Below, in pieces: positions 1 through 10,659 of a stretch of 64,000 nucleotides of DNA. This DNA is from Turnera subulata (taxonomy: Eukaryota > Streptophyta > Magnoliopsida > Malpighiales > Passifloraceae). The stretch covers positions 82,938-146,937 of the forward strand of contig JAKUCV010000176.1 of NCBI GenBank assembly GCA_028386065.3. Reading direction: 5' to 3'. How positions within the stretch are numbered: the first letter of the stretch is position 1; every line of letters starts with the position of its first letter. The translations under genes and the position numbers were made by a program. Under the pieces are notes generated by a model that saw only the letters and a program-made list of their open reading frames with translations, searched no databases and was not told the DNA's origin.

Positions 1-7
1 GCGTCCT

Positions 8-610
8 TTGATTGAAAAAATACCCTATGAGATATGGTTTGATAAGAAACCAAATATTTGTTACCTTTGGGTTTTTGGGTTTAAATGCTATATTCTAAAT
101 ACAAAGGATAACCTGGAAAAGTTTGAAGCAAAATCTGATGATGGAATATTTCTTGGTTACTCCACAACAAGTAAAGCCTATCGAGTTTATAACAAGAAGA
201 CTATGGTTGCTGAAGAAACCATGCATGTTGTTTTTTATGAAATTAGCTCTTGTGATCTAAGTGATGATGAAGATTCAGAAATTATCCCTAAAGCTCAACC
301 ACAGACTATAAGCGTTGACAATTCACCTAATGAAGAAGAAGAGGTCTGCCTGTAATAATTCCACAAGAAGTGTCACTGCAATAATCTGGTGTTTTGCCAA
401 ATATGGTTGGAGAAAAACCAGTTGTGACTGCATAAGTATCAACTTGACAGCATATTCATGGAAATATCAGAGCACTTAGAGGACTCTCAACAGATGCTAT
501 CCTTGGTGATATTCCAAGAGGAGTGACTACGAGGTCTTCCATGCATAATGTGAACACACATCTTGCATTCTTGTCACAAGTAGAACCCAAGAACGCAAAT
601 GATGCTATCC
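8..610 (+). pseudogene. Copia integrase C-terminal region and IN-RT linker (broken)
   Basis: The first 115 codons (8-355) read as the C-terminal part of a Copia integrase: the KIPYEIWFDKKP block, then FGFKCYILNTKDNLEKF and SDDGIFLGYS, all typical of plant Copia pol just after the DDE core. An acidic linker follows. The frame stops at 353-355, and the remaining linker up to RT has further stops, though the sequence can still be aligned by eye with the linker of the copy at 35730-36176 (for example the GDIPRGVTTRSS block). There is no start codon because the gene enters from outside the window. It makes no functional protein. Confidence 0.85.
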
Positions 611-633
611 AAAAGGAAAATTAGGTTAATGCA

Positions 634-1500
634 ATGCGAGAAGAGCTGAATCAATTTAAGAGAAGTGATGTTTGGGAGCTGGTACCAAGACCCCTAGAAT
701 ATCTTGTCATTGATAGAAAGTGGGTCTTTAGAAACAAACTTGATGAATCCGGCATTGTGGTAAGAAAGAAAGCAAGGTTAGTTGCTCAAGGTTATAATGA
801 AGAAGAAGATGTAGATTATGATGAGACCTTTGCTCTTATTATTCTGTTAAAGTCCATTGCTATACTGCTTGCTTTTACATCATTCAGGTCATTTAAACTA
901 TATCAAATGGATGTTAAAAGTGCATTCGTAAATGGCTTTATTATGGAAGAAGTTTATGTTGAGCAACCACCCGGTTTTGAAAGTTATGAACATCTTAATC
1001 ATGTGTATAATCTTAAAAAGGCACTATATGGTCTTAGACAAGCACCTAGAGCATGGTATGATAGATTAAGCACATATCTTATGTCCAAAGGCTTTAGGAG
1101 AGGAAAAGTTGATTCAACATTATTTGTTAAGACAAGCAAAAATAATGTGATCATTGTGCAAATATACGTTGATGATATTTTGTTTGGTGCTACTAATGAT
1201 TCTCTATGTAAGGAAATTGAGAAGCTTATGCACAGTGAATTTGAGATGAGTATGACGGGTAACCTCACCTACTTTCTGGGATTTAAAGTAAAACAACTTG
1301 AAGGTGGGATCTTTATTAATCAAGCAATGAATATCCGAGAACTACTAAAGAGGTAAGGTTTGGATGCAATCAAATCAAGTCCTACGCCTATGAGTACATC
1401 TACCAAACTTGACAAAGATGAAAATGGAAAGGATGTTGGTATCAAGATGTACAGACGCATGATAGGTAGTCTTCTATATCTTACCGCCACTAGACCTGAC
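634..1500 (+). pseudogene. Copia reverse transcriptase, truncated by insertion
   Basis: Residues 1-240 from 634 form a plant Copia reverse transcriptase (RVT_2 type). Visible blocks are [54 protein letters not shown] and the catalytic IYVDDILFG. The frame ends at a TAA at 1354-1356, but the reading continues in the same register with blocks for SPTPMSTSTKLDKDE and IGSLLYLTATRPD up to 1500, where the larger LTR element is inserted. The upstream 'RL..IILLKSIAILLAF' stretch is degraded relative to the usual VARLESIR block. RNase H resumes at 20943. Non-functional. Confidence 0.92.
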
Positions 1501-2130
1501 TGTGATACTTCAGGTACACCCTAGAGCTTAGAGAAGTATTTACATGATGATAGCCGGGTGTAGCACGTCCTCTGTGGATGTTCGTGTAGGTTGAATCAAC
1601 AGGTGCCCTACGCTAGAGGGGGGGTGAATAGCGTTTTTCGGACAATTTCAAAAAAACTTACAGGAAATAAGTGCGAAATTGAAAGAATAAGGACACACCA
1701 AAATTTATACTGGTTCACACACACAACTTGTGTGGCTAATCCAGTCCTCCGAGAGACTCTCTCGAATATTTCACTATATAAGTTAAGCTTCCGGGTGCTT
1801 AACAAACCGTATACAAACCTAGAGCTCGAGTCACACGAAACTCTACTTACTTGCTTGAAGACACCTCAGTTCAAGACTTCTCTCAAGGGAAGAATACACT
1901 TTTCCTATGAGTTGCTACAAGGGAACAATCCTCCCTTAAGTTGTATGACAACACTTAAAATCACTCAAACAAAAGCTCTCTCAAAGAGTGGATATGAGTA
2001 ACAAGTAAAGCTCTATAAAGGCAACTCTCAATTCTCAAGGAAATTGGCTCATAAAAATTGCATTGTATGTATGACAATGAATGCTTAAAATGTAGAGAGT
2101 TGATTGTTTATAATTAGAGATGTAAATCCT

Positions 2131-2140
2131 CTATTTATAT
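2131..2140 (-). promoter_or_regulatory. Candidate TATA box of the solo LTR
   Basis: The minus strand reads ATATAAATAG followed by AGG, a good plant TATA box. It lies about 97 bp downstream, in minus-strand terms, of the nearest palindrome copy at 2237-2248. It fits the U3/R boundary expected of an LTR with its end near 1594. Placement is by sequence and spacing only. Confidence 0.55.
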
Positions 2141-2236
2141 GTCTCAAAACATGTATGACCGTTGTGGAATCAATCCAAAATACCTTTAGACAAAATAGCA
2201 TGGGATGTTGAAAAAGATGTCTGCTCAAAACGGCAC

Positions 2237-2734
2237 AACATCGATGTTTAAACTCAGAACATCGATGTTTGGCCAGTAAACTTGAATTATTTGGACCAAC
2301 GGTCATGAGAACATCGATGTTTACCAAGGGAACATCGATGTTTTGCCAGTAAATATGAATTATTGAGTCCAACGGTCACTAAAACATCGATGTGTACTCA
2401 CTGAACATCGATGTTCATTTGGTTCGGCAAAATCATTTTAAAGCTGGTCATCATGGGAACATCGATGTTTACCTGAAGAACATCAATGTTCATTTGGATC
2501 GGCGAAATCATTTTGAAAGCATCATCATGGGAACATCGATGTTTACTTGAAGAACATCGATGTTCATTTGGTTCGGCGAAAATCAATTTAAAGACTTCAG
2601 TTGATGGAACATCGATGTCTTAAATTTAGACATTGACGTTTTGCTATTGCAAAACATTTTTCAAGTGCAACGGTTATGAGAACATCGATGTTTGGGATGC
2701 CAACATCGATGTTTAAAACTAGAACATCGATGTT
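2237..2734. repeat. Two-level array of the palindrome AACATCGATGTT
   Basis: Fifteen copies (a few with one to three changes) start at 2237, 2258, 2310, 2331, 2383, 2404, 2458, 2479, 2532, 2553, 2608, 2629, 2681, 2702 and 2723. The core is a perfect 12-bp palindrome. Copies come in pairs (the last group has three) whose starts are exactly 21 bp apart; the groups repeat every 73-76 bp. A shared motif CAACGGT(C/T)A lies between several groups. The array sits upstream of a minus-strand TATA box (2131-2140), so in the minus-oriented LTR it occupies U3, where enhancer elements usually lie. Function is inference; periodicity and symmetry are read directly. Confidence 0.95.
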
Positions 2735-3744
2735 GATTGCTAAAAAAAAATTTCATGATTGAAAGGATGCTATTGAATGCATGAGTAAAATTGATTTTGT
2801 TTTGAGCCAATGTCTTAGAGGAATTGAGTGTTTTAGCCTTGTACAATTTGAGTTCCTAAGTCTTCTTGCTTGTTACTTCAATACTTGTGCTCTTTGCTCT
2901 TTAGACCTTTGCTCTTTGATTGATTTCTTTTTGCTTCAAGGTTGTCATCGATTGAGTCATGCTTGGTTTGTCAATATCGAAATCCTGAAATGAGACAAGG
3001 AGCCATGAGTTCTAGCATTTGGTAGTTTGTGGATGACGTTAATAGTGTTGGTGTACATATTGGCTTGAGTTTAGGCTCGATAACATTAATTGGTGTCGGA
3101 ATGAGGGCAATGGTGTGCATTGACTTGGCCAAGAGCACACACGTAGGTTCGTAGTGACCCGATGGCACAGTTGGCCTATTTAGCGGTACCGGGTGCTCGA
3201 CTTAACATCGATCGATAAATGGTGGAAAATGCTCGCGCGCCAATGCTTTTTCAAAGAAGGATTTTAGGGAATCAAAAGACTTATTGGGAAGTTGATGCCT
3301 TAGGGATGTTATTATACAATGTAATAGGTGCATTAAATTTCCAATTGTCCATGAGAGTTATCAGTTGGCTCGAATTGGTGCGAAATGATTCACAATTAGA
3401 ACATTGGTATGCACGTCGATGCACAATTGGGCTAGATCAGGGTACATCCGTAATTGCACAAACCGACCAATTGTAGTGAGCCATGTGGCTCGGGAATAAG
3501 CTACTGGTGGGTTCAAGTGTGCAAGCTAGTAGGTCGGGTTTTATGAGTTTACTGGTCGGAAACATAAGCATGAGGTGGCGTTTTGGTCAAGTGGCACCTT
3601 GTGGTGTGTTGGTGGCAAGTGTGGGTGCTTACTGTTCTACAGCAGACTTGCTGTTTGACCCTGACTAAGTGTAGGAGTCATATCTGGAGCTTTAGAGATT
3701 GGATTTGGGTGTTCTTGGCGGCTCTGGAAAGCTTAAAAGCGGGA

Positions 3745-3752
3745 CTATAAAT
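3745..3752 (+). promoter_or_regulatory. Candidate TATA box in the 5' LTR
   Basis: CTATAAAT follows GCTTAAAAGCGGGA. The matching place in the 3' LTR (about 8250) reads CTATAACT, so the box is altered there. Position about 60% into the reconstructed LTR is compatible with a promoter, but nothing else supports it. Confidence 0.35.
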
Positions 3753-5124
3753 TTCTTGTTTAGGCCTAAGGCTGGTGCTGCCTGTAGATGCTTTGTGTTG
3801 TGGGTTAAAGTTTCTGCTGGAGCAAGGCAGTTTCTGCCCCGAATTGGAGAAAGATGAGTATTGTGTGCTTGAATTATCTTTTGGTTATTATGATTGGTTT
3901 TGTGGGTTTGTAATGTGTATTTTTTGTGTGTGTAACAGGGAAATAAGTTTAAAAGCACCCAATGGTTCCAAAGGATGGGAATGAGCCTATGGAGCTTAAT
4001 TGCTATGTAAGTAAATAGGTTATGCAGGTAGTGATTGCTAGTGCATCATTGTTGGGCGGAAGGCCATTTTGCATGTTGGTTGTGTGTGATTGTGTGTTGA
4101 ATATCCTTACTGGTCATAGTTGGTCATTGTTGGATAAAGTTTTCCATTTTAGGCCATGGTTGGTCATAGTTGGCTAGAGTTAGGGATTATGGGCTTTGGT
4201 AGTCCAATTGTGCATAATTGGGGTGGATTGTGTGGATTCTGACATGTTGGTGGTTTATGGTCATGTTGTTTCCTTTTGGTATGCTTACTGCCCATTGTTA
4301 GCTTACTATGGAAAAGGGCCAACGTCGAGTTGGCGTATTATGGAAAAGGGTCAACGTCGAGTTGGCGTATATGGATTTGGGTGGTGCTACAAAAAGCGTT
4401 GTGTGTGCCTTGGTAGCAAGCCATAAGCACTTTGTGGGCTATTCGGTTATGTCTTGTACGTGGGGCTTTGGGATAAAATTTGTGCATGTGTGCATGGCTG
4501 CCATGGTATGCAAGTAGGCCCAGACTACATCACATGGCTTACCCGTGGGCTTGATCACAATGGTATTGAGACGGATTGTTCCGTGGCATGAGTGCCCGGT
4601 AATTGTGCATTGCATTGTACATGTTATGCTTGACTGTGTGCTACCCATCCTGAGCCTTGTGTGCAATGTGTGGTTACTTTCTTGTATGGCTTATTTACTT
4701 GCTGAGTTTTATACTCAACCCCCCTATTTCCCCCTTATCTTACAGGTGCAAGATTGCGAGTACGGGCAATAGGTCAATGGGTATATTCGAGTCGGTTTCC
4801 ATTAATCATTTCATTGTATAGTTTTGTACTAGGAGGTTATGTTTTTTTATAAAGTAAGAGTTAGTGCCCCTTTGTAGCAACGAACTTATGACATTAGTAG
4901 GGTTGGTTGTTTAAATGGGTTTTGGTCCTTTTTATTCTAATTTGCGACCTTTGCAAGTATTGGTTCGCTTCCGCTTACGCTGCGCATTATACTTGGTTAG
5001 TCACCCGCTAGGCAGAGGCAACTAGCTTCTGTAGAGAAGGTTATAGGCCTTGGGGTGTCCTATGGCACGCTATGGATGCACACGGTACCTGGCCGGTCGC
5101 GCTTCGGCGGGGGCGTGACAGTTA

Positions 5125-5139
5125 TGGTAGCGGAGAAAG
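5125..5139 (+). other. Primer-binding site, tRNA-Met type
   Basis: Four bases after the 5' LTR end (GCGTGACA) the sequence reads TGGTAGCGGAGAAAG, close to the plant initiator-tRNA-Met complement TGGTATCAGAGC. The same variant, TGGTAGCGGAGC, occurs in the Gypsy element at 48631-48645. This fixes the element's orientation. Confidence 0.75.
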
Positions 5140-5456
5140 TTTTTATAATGAGGATAGGTGTCTAATGTCGATTTTGTCACTTGGGTGAAACTGAAATGGT
5201 AACGAGGCTTGTTTTTATAATTTTGCTAAAGGGGCATAGGTTGTTGAGTTTTGTTGGCTAATACCCAACGAGTTAGAGGCTGGGGTTTGGTGAGTGACTT
5301 GTGTCTTATATGTGCTGTTTCTGTTTTATGTGTTGCTGTGTTTTCATGTTTGCTTGATGTAATGTTTGGGAAACTCGTGGGCAGGTTATGTTGGCGTGGA
5401 ACAGTTGGGAATAAGATACTAAATAAAGGAGGTAAGGGTTTGGTAGAATTAAAGAT

Positions 5457-6252
5457 AGGATTAAAGCGTTTTTTCGTCCCTGTGTAAGGCCTCAAAGTTG
5501 GAATTCGTCCTTGTGTAGGATTTTGGCCTCTTTTCATCCCTCCGTTCGACCCTTTTGGTTCGTCCGGCCGAAATCCAGCGAAAATGGCTGACATGGCACA
5601 ATTTCTGGTGCCACATCAGCTTTGTGGGTTCCAAAGATATCGGTCCAACCATAAAACCAAACCCAATCTACCTAAACCGTTCGCCCACCCAATTAATTCA
5701 TTGATATATTTTGTCTTATTATAAAATTAATTTATAATAGAAAATAAATTCTGTTGTATTATGCTTTAATTAATTTTAATAAATTATATCGATTTGTCAA
5801 AAAAATCCATATAAGATAAAAATAAATTCCTTATATATATAATTTTAATATATATATATATAAGGAAAAAAGAAAAATATGATATTCGGTGAAATTTTTT
5901 TATTAAACATAAAATAAAAAATATATATATTATTTTTTATTATTTTAGAAATAGGCTAACTTTATTACTCAAATTATTTGTATAATTAAAATAATTAAAT
6001 TATATTTTAGGTTCCGGGTTATTTAGGTGGGCGAAACTGGTCGGGTGTATCCTGGTTCGGTTTTGGGTTTTTCATGTGGACCAAAAAAACTGATGTGGCA
6101 CCAGAAAATGTGCCACCTCAGCGATTTTCGCCAGATTACGGTCGGAGAGACCAAAAGGGTCGAAGGGAGGGATGAAAAGAGGCCAAAATCCTACACGAGG
6201 ATGAATTCCAACTTTGAGGCCTTACACAGGCACGAAAAAACGCTTTAATCCT
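5457..6252. mobile_element. MULE-type MITE with long terminal inverted repeats
   Basis: The termini AGGATTAAAGCGTTTTTTCG (left) and its near-perfect complement ending CGCTTTAATCCT (right) begin inverted repeats of about 200-230 bp around an AT-rich centre (about 5690-6020). The flanks share TTAAAGATA (5449-5457 and 6253-6261; the last A overlaps the left terminus), giving an 8- or 9-bp target duplication. Long TIRs with a 9-bp duplication fit the Mutator-like superfamily. There is no transposase. It inserted into the interior of the chromovirus-like element, so it is younger. Confidence 0.82.
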
Positions 6253-7182
6253 TTAAAGATATGCAAAGGATGACGGGGTAAGTTGATGAAGGATTTGGGG
6301 TACTTTGAACTAAAGGAAGAATTGAGTTGTGTTTGGGAAGTTTTCTAGAAGAGTGATGTCTAAGTATAGAGTGGTTTGTATTTTGGGAGCCTTAGCTCGA
6401 TACTAGCAAGTTAAGTATAGTAGATAGCGTTGTGGAACCTAAGGATGAGTAAGGTATGAAGGAGTTGGCCGTGAATGTGGAGTTTTAGATTAGGGTTTGT
6501 AACTAAAGGATGATTGTTTGAGGTAGTAATGGAGTAGGAGGATGTTTAAGAATATTTTGGATAATTAGCACATATTAGAGTATAATTGACCCACTTGATT
6601 TTTTAGAGCTGGTTTTGATTATTTGAAGTTAGATTACGAAGTTCTAAGTTCTGAGGTGGTATATTGATGCACATCACCACAAATTGAAACAAAATTGAAC
6701 GTATCTTTTGCCAATGGAAATACTTGAGGATGGTAATGCTTGGGAGATGATACTAAGTTTAGATGTGAAGGTATAGGCAGAGTGATGCAGCGGAAGTATG
6801 ATTGGCTTATTTGGTATCCAATTGGCCCGAGGTGGAGTGGCTCAGTTGGTGCAATTGGCGCACTGGCGAGCACCAATGTGCGGGTAGCACATTTTGTGGC
6901 CCAAGTGGGGGTAATTGGCCTTGTTGGCCAGTTGGCACAGTAGTTTGCTAGCGATGCACCATAGTGGAGTGAATAAAAGGTAGGAGCTACTAGTATTGTT
7001 AGAGTGGGTGTACGGACTATGAGGAGAACAATAATCCACAAGGCTATGATTTTGTTATTAAGGTGTGTGACGCGGATTAGAGTAAGATGTAAGCAGAAGG
7101 AAGTATTAGATTTATGTTGGTAAAGGGGACATGTAATCTTTAAGGTTATAGTAATATTTGGATTTCGAGGATGAAATTTTCT

Positions 7183-7196
7183 AAAGGAGGGGATAC
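7183..7196 (+). other. Polypurine tract before the 3' LTR
   Basis: AAAGGAGGGGATAC directly precedes the LTR start TGTGATACC at 7197. Upstream is GGATTTCGAGGATGAAATTT, the conserved context found before the purine tract in Tekay/Del-type chromoviruses. It primes plus-strand DNA synthesis. Confidence 0.8.
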
Positions 7197-8460
7197 TGTG
7201 ATACCCCAGATATACCCTAGAGCTTAGAGAAGTATTTACATGATGGGAGTCGGGTGTAGCACGTCCTTTATGGACGTTCGTGTAGGTTGTATTGTGTACT
7301 TGGCAGTTTGTGGATGACGTTAATAGTGTTGGTATACATATTGGCTTGAGTTTAGGCTCGATAAAATTAATTGGTGTCGGATTGAGGGCAATGGTGTGCA
7401 TTGGCTTGGCCAAGAGCACACACGTAGGTTCATGGTGACCCGATGGCACAGTTGGCCTAGTTAGGGGTAGCGGGTGCTTGACTTAATTAATCGGTCGATA
7501 AATGGTGGAAAATGTTAGGAATGTGATTATGTTGTGTAACAGGTCCATGAAATTCCCAATTGTCCATTAGAGTTATCAGTTGGCTCGATGTGGTGTGAAA
7601 TGGTTCACAACCGGGACATTGGTGTGCCCGTCGGTGCACAATTGGGCTCGATGAGGGTAAATCTGTAATTAGCCAAATCAACCAATTATAATGAGCCATG
7701 TGGCTCGGGAATAAGCTGCTGGTGGGTTCAAGTGTGCAAGCTAGTAGGTCGGGTGTCATGAGTTTACTGGTCGGAAACATAAGCACGAGGTGGCGTTTTG
7801 GTGCAAGTGGCACCTTGTGGTGTGTTGGCGGCAAGTGGGGGTGCTTACTCACCTACTTTCCCATGCTTTAAGGTGCAAGCAAGCACCTCACTTGTCACTC
7901 TTATCACCCAAATTCGTGGTTAGGTCCTTGAGAGAAAAGAGAGAAGAGAAAGAGAGAAAGAGAGGAAAGGAGGAGAGGTGAGCTTAGGGGTTCTGCTCTC
8001 GGGCAGAATGATCCCTGGATACTAAAAGGAGGATTCCAGCCAAATCACAACTGGGAATTGAGTGAAACCAAATCCCAGAGTTAAGTAACATCCATACCTT
8101 TAATTGGGAGAGTTATGACCTTTGAAATTCGACTGTTCTGCAGCAAACTTGTTGTTTGACCTTGATTGAGTGTAGGAGTCATATCTGGAGCATTAGAGAT
8201 TGAATTTGGGTATTCTTGGCGGCTCTGGAAAGCTAAAAAGTGGGACTATAACTTTTATGTTTAGGCCTAAGGCTGGTGCTGCCTATAGATGCTTTGTGTT
8301 GTGGGCTGAAATTTCTACTGGAGCATGGCAGTTCCTACCCGAATTTGAGGAAGATGAGTATTGTGTGCTTGAATTATCTTTTGGTTATTATGATTGGTTT
8401 TATGGGTTTGTAATGTGTATTTGTGTGTGAGTAACTGGGGAATAAGTTTGAAAGCGCCCA

Positions 8461-8713
8461 ATGGGTAAGTTGATTTTTGCTGAGTGATTTGTGTGAATGC
8501 TTGTGCGGATAAATCTGACTATTGCATGGATGCTTTTTCATAAGAATCCCTTTCTTTCTTGGCATTTGATCTTAAATAATTTTTCGGAAGCTCTTGGTGA
8601 TTATCTTGGAAGTCTTGATATGAATTCCTTTTTATTTTTGGTCTATATTTTCAAAATCCTCATTTGGTTTTTTTTCTTCTTGAGGACAAGCAAAGTTTAA
8701 ATTTGAGGAGATT
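8461..8713 (+). other. Orphan 3' interior fragment of an Athila-like element
   Basis: This matches 18792-19054, the last about 260 bp of the Athila interior, including the GAGGACAAGCAAAGTTTAAA context and the purine tract. It lies to the left of the left LTR, where host sequence is expected. The simplest reading is that an LTR-interior-LTR-interior-LTR array once existed and a deletion removed the first LTR and most of the first interior. Confidence 0.85.
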
Positions 8714-10493
8714 TGATAACATCTAAATGTTAGTGTTTCTAAGATGGTTTTGAATGGCTTTTACTATGTTTTTTGTGTCAATTATGTGTATAATCTTTAT
8801 ATTACTGTGTGTTTTTCGTGCATTTTGTCAATTACTATTTCAATTTTGCTGATTAAGTTTTTTTATCAGGAATTTATCGTTTTTATTGAAGAATGGAAGC
8901 TTTTTAGCCAAGTTTGGAAACCAGGCCCATTTAGGAAACTTTTTGCAATGAGCACAGCCGACTATTTTGAAGATCTCGGGAGTTCTAGGCTTCGAAATTA
9001 AGTGAGACCAAATGGAGACGAAAATAGGCTTCCAGAGCTTTCTATGGATAAAAATTTCATAATTCTTTGACGTGTCTAAAAGAAGCAGTAATTATCTTAA
9101 TCCAACCGACGATGCAGATTTTTCTGTGTCGATCCAGGCCCAGTGTTTCGGCGATATCTTGAGGTACAAAAGTCTAATTGAAGAGTTCTTTTTATGAAAA
9201 GAAAACTGAGAGAACTACCTAGAACTTTGTACAGGAGAACAATGCCTAGTTCCGAGGTCTTCTAGGAGTTAAGTTGCGTGCAAATTTCAGGTCAGAAAAC
9301 AGGCAAAAGTCCAACTTGGAGTGCAAGTCAAGAATTCAATTTCCATTCAAATAAGGAGAGCCCCACCAACTTCCAGCAGCTAAAGAGAGTATAAAAGGAC
9401 CCTCTAGGTCCACATATTCAGGAGGTAGAGGTCAGATGGCGAAGCTCTGCCGAATTGGTTAGTTATTAGGTCACACAGACTAGTAGGGTTAGGGTTTTCT
9501 ACTCTTTTAGATCCTCTAGGTGGTGCCGAATTCCTCATCCAATTTCAAAGGTTATTCCCCACAACAATTCAACATTTTTCCAGCAATATTTGAAGGCTTA
9601 AAGTCACAGAATCACCAGTCCAATTGCAGCAGAAATCGACATCAGAGAGGAGCAAGTCGATGCCATCAACTCTCTGTATAAATCGGCCAGCCGACTCTTC
9701 TTCCTTCCCTTTTCACGATTTTCTTTCTGTTAAAATGTTTACTTGATGAATTCTTGTGAGATTTTGATGATTTGCTATTTTATTATGGGTAACTAATTCT
9801 CTATTCTAGGATTAGGGATGTAGCCAATTACTTCTATGGTTTTATTATCTATGGATTCATGTTTATTCAATTGATTGTGTTGATTGTTCAATCTATGTGT
9901 GCTAAATTACCTATCTACTTTGGATTGATTCTTATTAATTGCAATATGCGAGAGCTGATAGTTTCTTAGGGTTTTATTGATTGTTTTGTGCTTAATGAGT
10001 TTAGTATTGATGCCAGGCTAAGCGAGAGCTAGGTAGTAATCTTTGCTAAATATTTGATTCAACATGCGAGAGCTGAGGATTAAGACATTAGGAACAATTG
10101 CCCACAATTACACATCAGTAGTATATATCGATTTCATACATAATAAACCTAGAAAGTAATTGCGTGAACCCCGATTTCCTAGATTGCTTTAGATATTGAT
10201 AGAACTTTGTTTAGATTAAGTTTGCGATTTTATTTTTTTCCTTCTCGCCTAGTCGACATCACCCAACACCATCTTTTAATTGATTTGCCTAGATAATTGT
10301 AAGCTGTGACATTTGAAAGTACTTATTTCCCTTGTTCCGTGGATCGACCTTGATTAGACTACTACACTACATAGTACACTGTGCGCTTGCAGTTAACAAC
10401 CGTTGCGTTTACTCGTGAGTTATTTGTGTGTCGTGTTGCGAATTGATCAGGAATTATAAATTTGAAAGAGTCACACGTAAATAAAACGCATCA
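8714..10493 (+). repeat. Left LTR of the Athila-like element
   Basis: It runs from TGATAACATC to AAAACGCATCA (1780 bp) and aligns with 19055-20715. Compared with that copy it keeps a stretch around 9690-9870 lost on the right and lacks about 60 bp near 9945. The motif (T)GCGAGAGCT recurs (about 9948, 10022 and 10066). A TATA box sits at 9390. Confidence 0.9.
9390..9398 (+). promoter_or_regulatory. LTR TATA box (Athila-like, left)
   Basis: TATAAAAGG is preceded by CAGCTAAAGAGAG and followed by GCTCTGCCGAATTGG. It is conserved at 19730-19738 in the right LTR, which supports it as the U3 promoter. Confidence 0.7.
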
Positions 10494-10501
10494 AGCTTTT
10501 C

Positions 10502-10519
10502 TGGCACCATTCCCGCGGA
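10502..10519 (+). other. Primer-binding site, tRNA-Asp type (degenerate)
   Basis: Eight bases after the LTR end the sequence reads TGGCACCATTCCCGCGGA, recognisable as the TGGCGCCGTTGCCGGGGA site used by Athila/Tat elements, with several changes. The spacing and TCAAGCTTTTC context also match that lineage. Confidence 0.72.
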
Positions 10520-10659
10520 ACAAATGGTTTTAATATTATTGAGATTGCAGCTAGATTACTTTAGGTTTTTATTTTTCGCATTAGTTTCTTTTTATTTCTT
10601 TTTTATTTTATTTAATAGATTTTTGTTTTTTTTTATTAGGAGTTGTCGATTTTTGGTTG

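Larger units (their letters stand above)
1..1500 (+). mobile_element. SIRE-type Copia element, left part (interrupted)
   Basis: This is the pol portion of a Ty1/Copia retrotransposon, entering from beyond the left edge. It carries the integrase C-terminal region, the linker and most of reverse transcriptase, and is closely similar to the minus-strand Copia element at 29239-40287. At 1500 the RT reading stops abruptly inside the conserved block that ends ...TATRPD; the matching continuation (IMFSVCLFARFQSC) starts at 20943. The 19.4 kb between is a later insertion flanked by CTGAC (1496-1500 and 20938-20942). Stops and frameshifts show that the element is dead. Assignment to the SIRE/Maximus lineage is by similarity to the other copy, which has an env-position ORF. 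Confidence 0.9.
1594..3015 (-). mobile_element. Solo LTR of a SIRE-like Copia element inserted in the 5' LTR
   Basis: This block is absent from the equivalent place in the 3' LTR (after GTGTAGGTTG at about 7280), so it is an insertion. Read on the minus strand it looks like a SIRE/Maximus LTR. It has a repeat-rich U3 (the palindrome array), a TATA box at 2131-2140, then a region ending in a C-tract (plus strand CTAGAGGGGGGGTGAATAG, about 1612-1630) like the end of the Copia LTR at 29239. It holds no internal region, so it is a solo LTR or fragment. The ends are approximate; I could not find a convincing 5-bp target duplication. ORF-like reading at 1591-2001 has no recognisable domain and is not considered a gene. 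Confidence 0.6.
1501..5120 (+). repeat. 5' LTR of the chromovirus-like element (interrupted)
   Basis: It starts TGTGATACTTCAGG and ends GGGGGCGTGACA. It aligns with the second LTR at 7197-8464 and 20716-20937. Two differences stand out. A roughly 1.4 kb insertion sits at about 1594-3015, absent from the other copy. About 280 bp present at 7852-8136 of the 3' LTR is missing here, with the junction near 3632. Conversely, 3966-4898 has no counterpart in the 3' LTR because of the deletion that accompanied the Athila-like element there. A TATA-like CTATAAAT lies at 3745-3752. Confidence 0.88.
5121..7196 (+). other. Non-coding interior of the chromovirus-like element
   Basis: About 1.27 kb of the element's own interior remains once the MITE at 5457-6252 is removed. 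Translations at 5251-5487 and 6740-6943 show no gag, protease, RT, RNase H or integrase motif. The long minus-strand reading at 6634-7449 runs out of the interior into the LTR, overlaps the purine tract and has no domain. The interior therefore seems to be only a spacer between replication signals, as in LARD-type elements. Confidence 0.75.

Noticed and set aside
1591..2001. 136-codon ORF at the left end of the solo LTR
   Set aside because: It lies in the R/U5 side of a minus-oriented LTR and has no domain.
6634..7449. 271-codon minus-strand ORF
   Set aside because: It spans the interior/LTR boundary and purine tract of an LTR element, is antisense to it and has no recognisable domain. A piece recurs only because it lies in the LTR (2971-3168).
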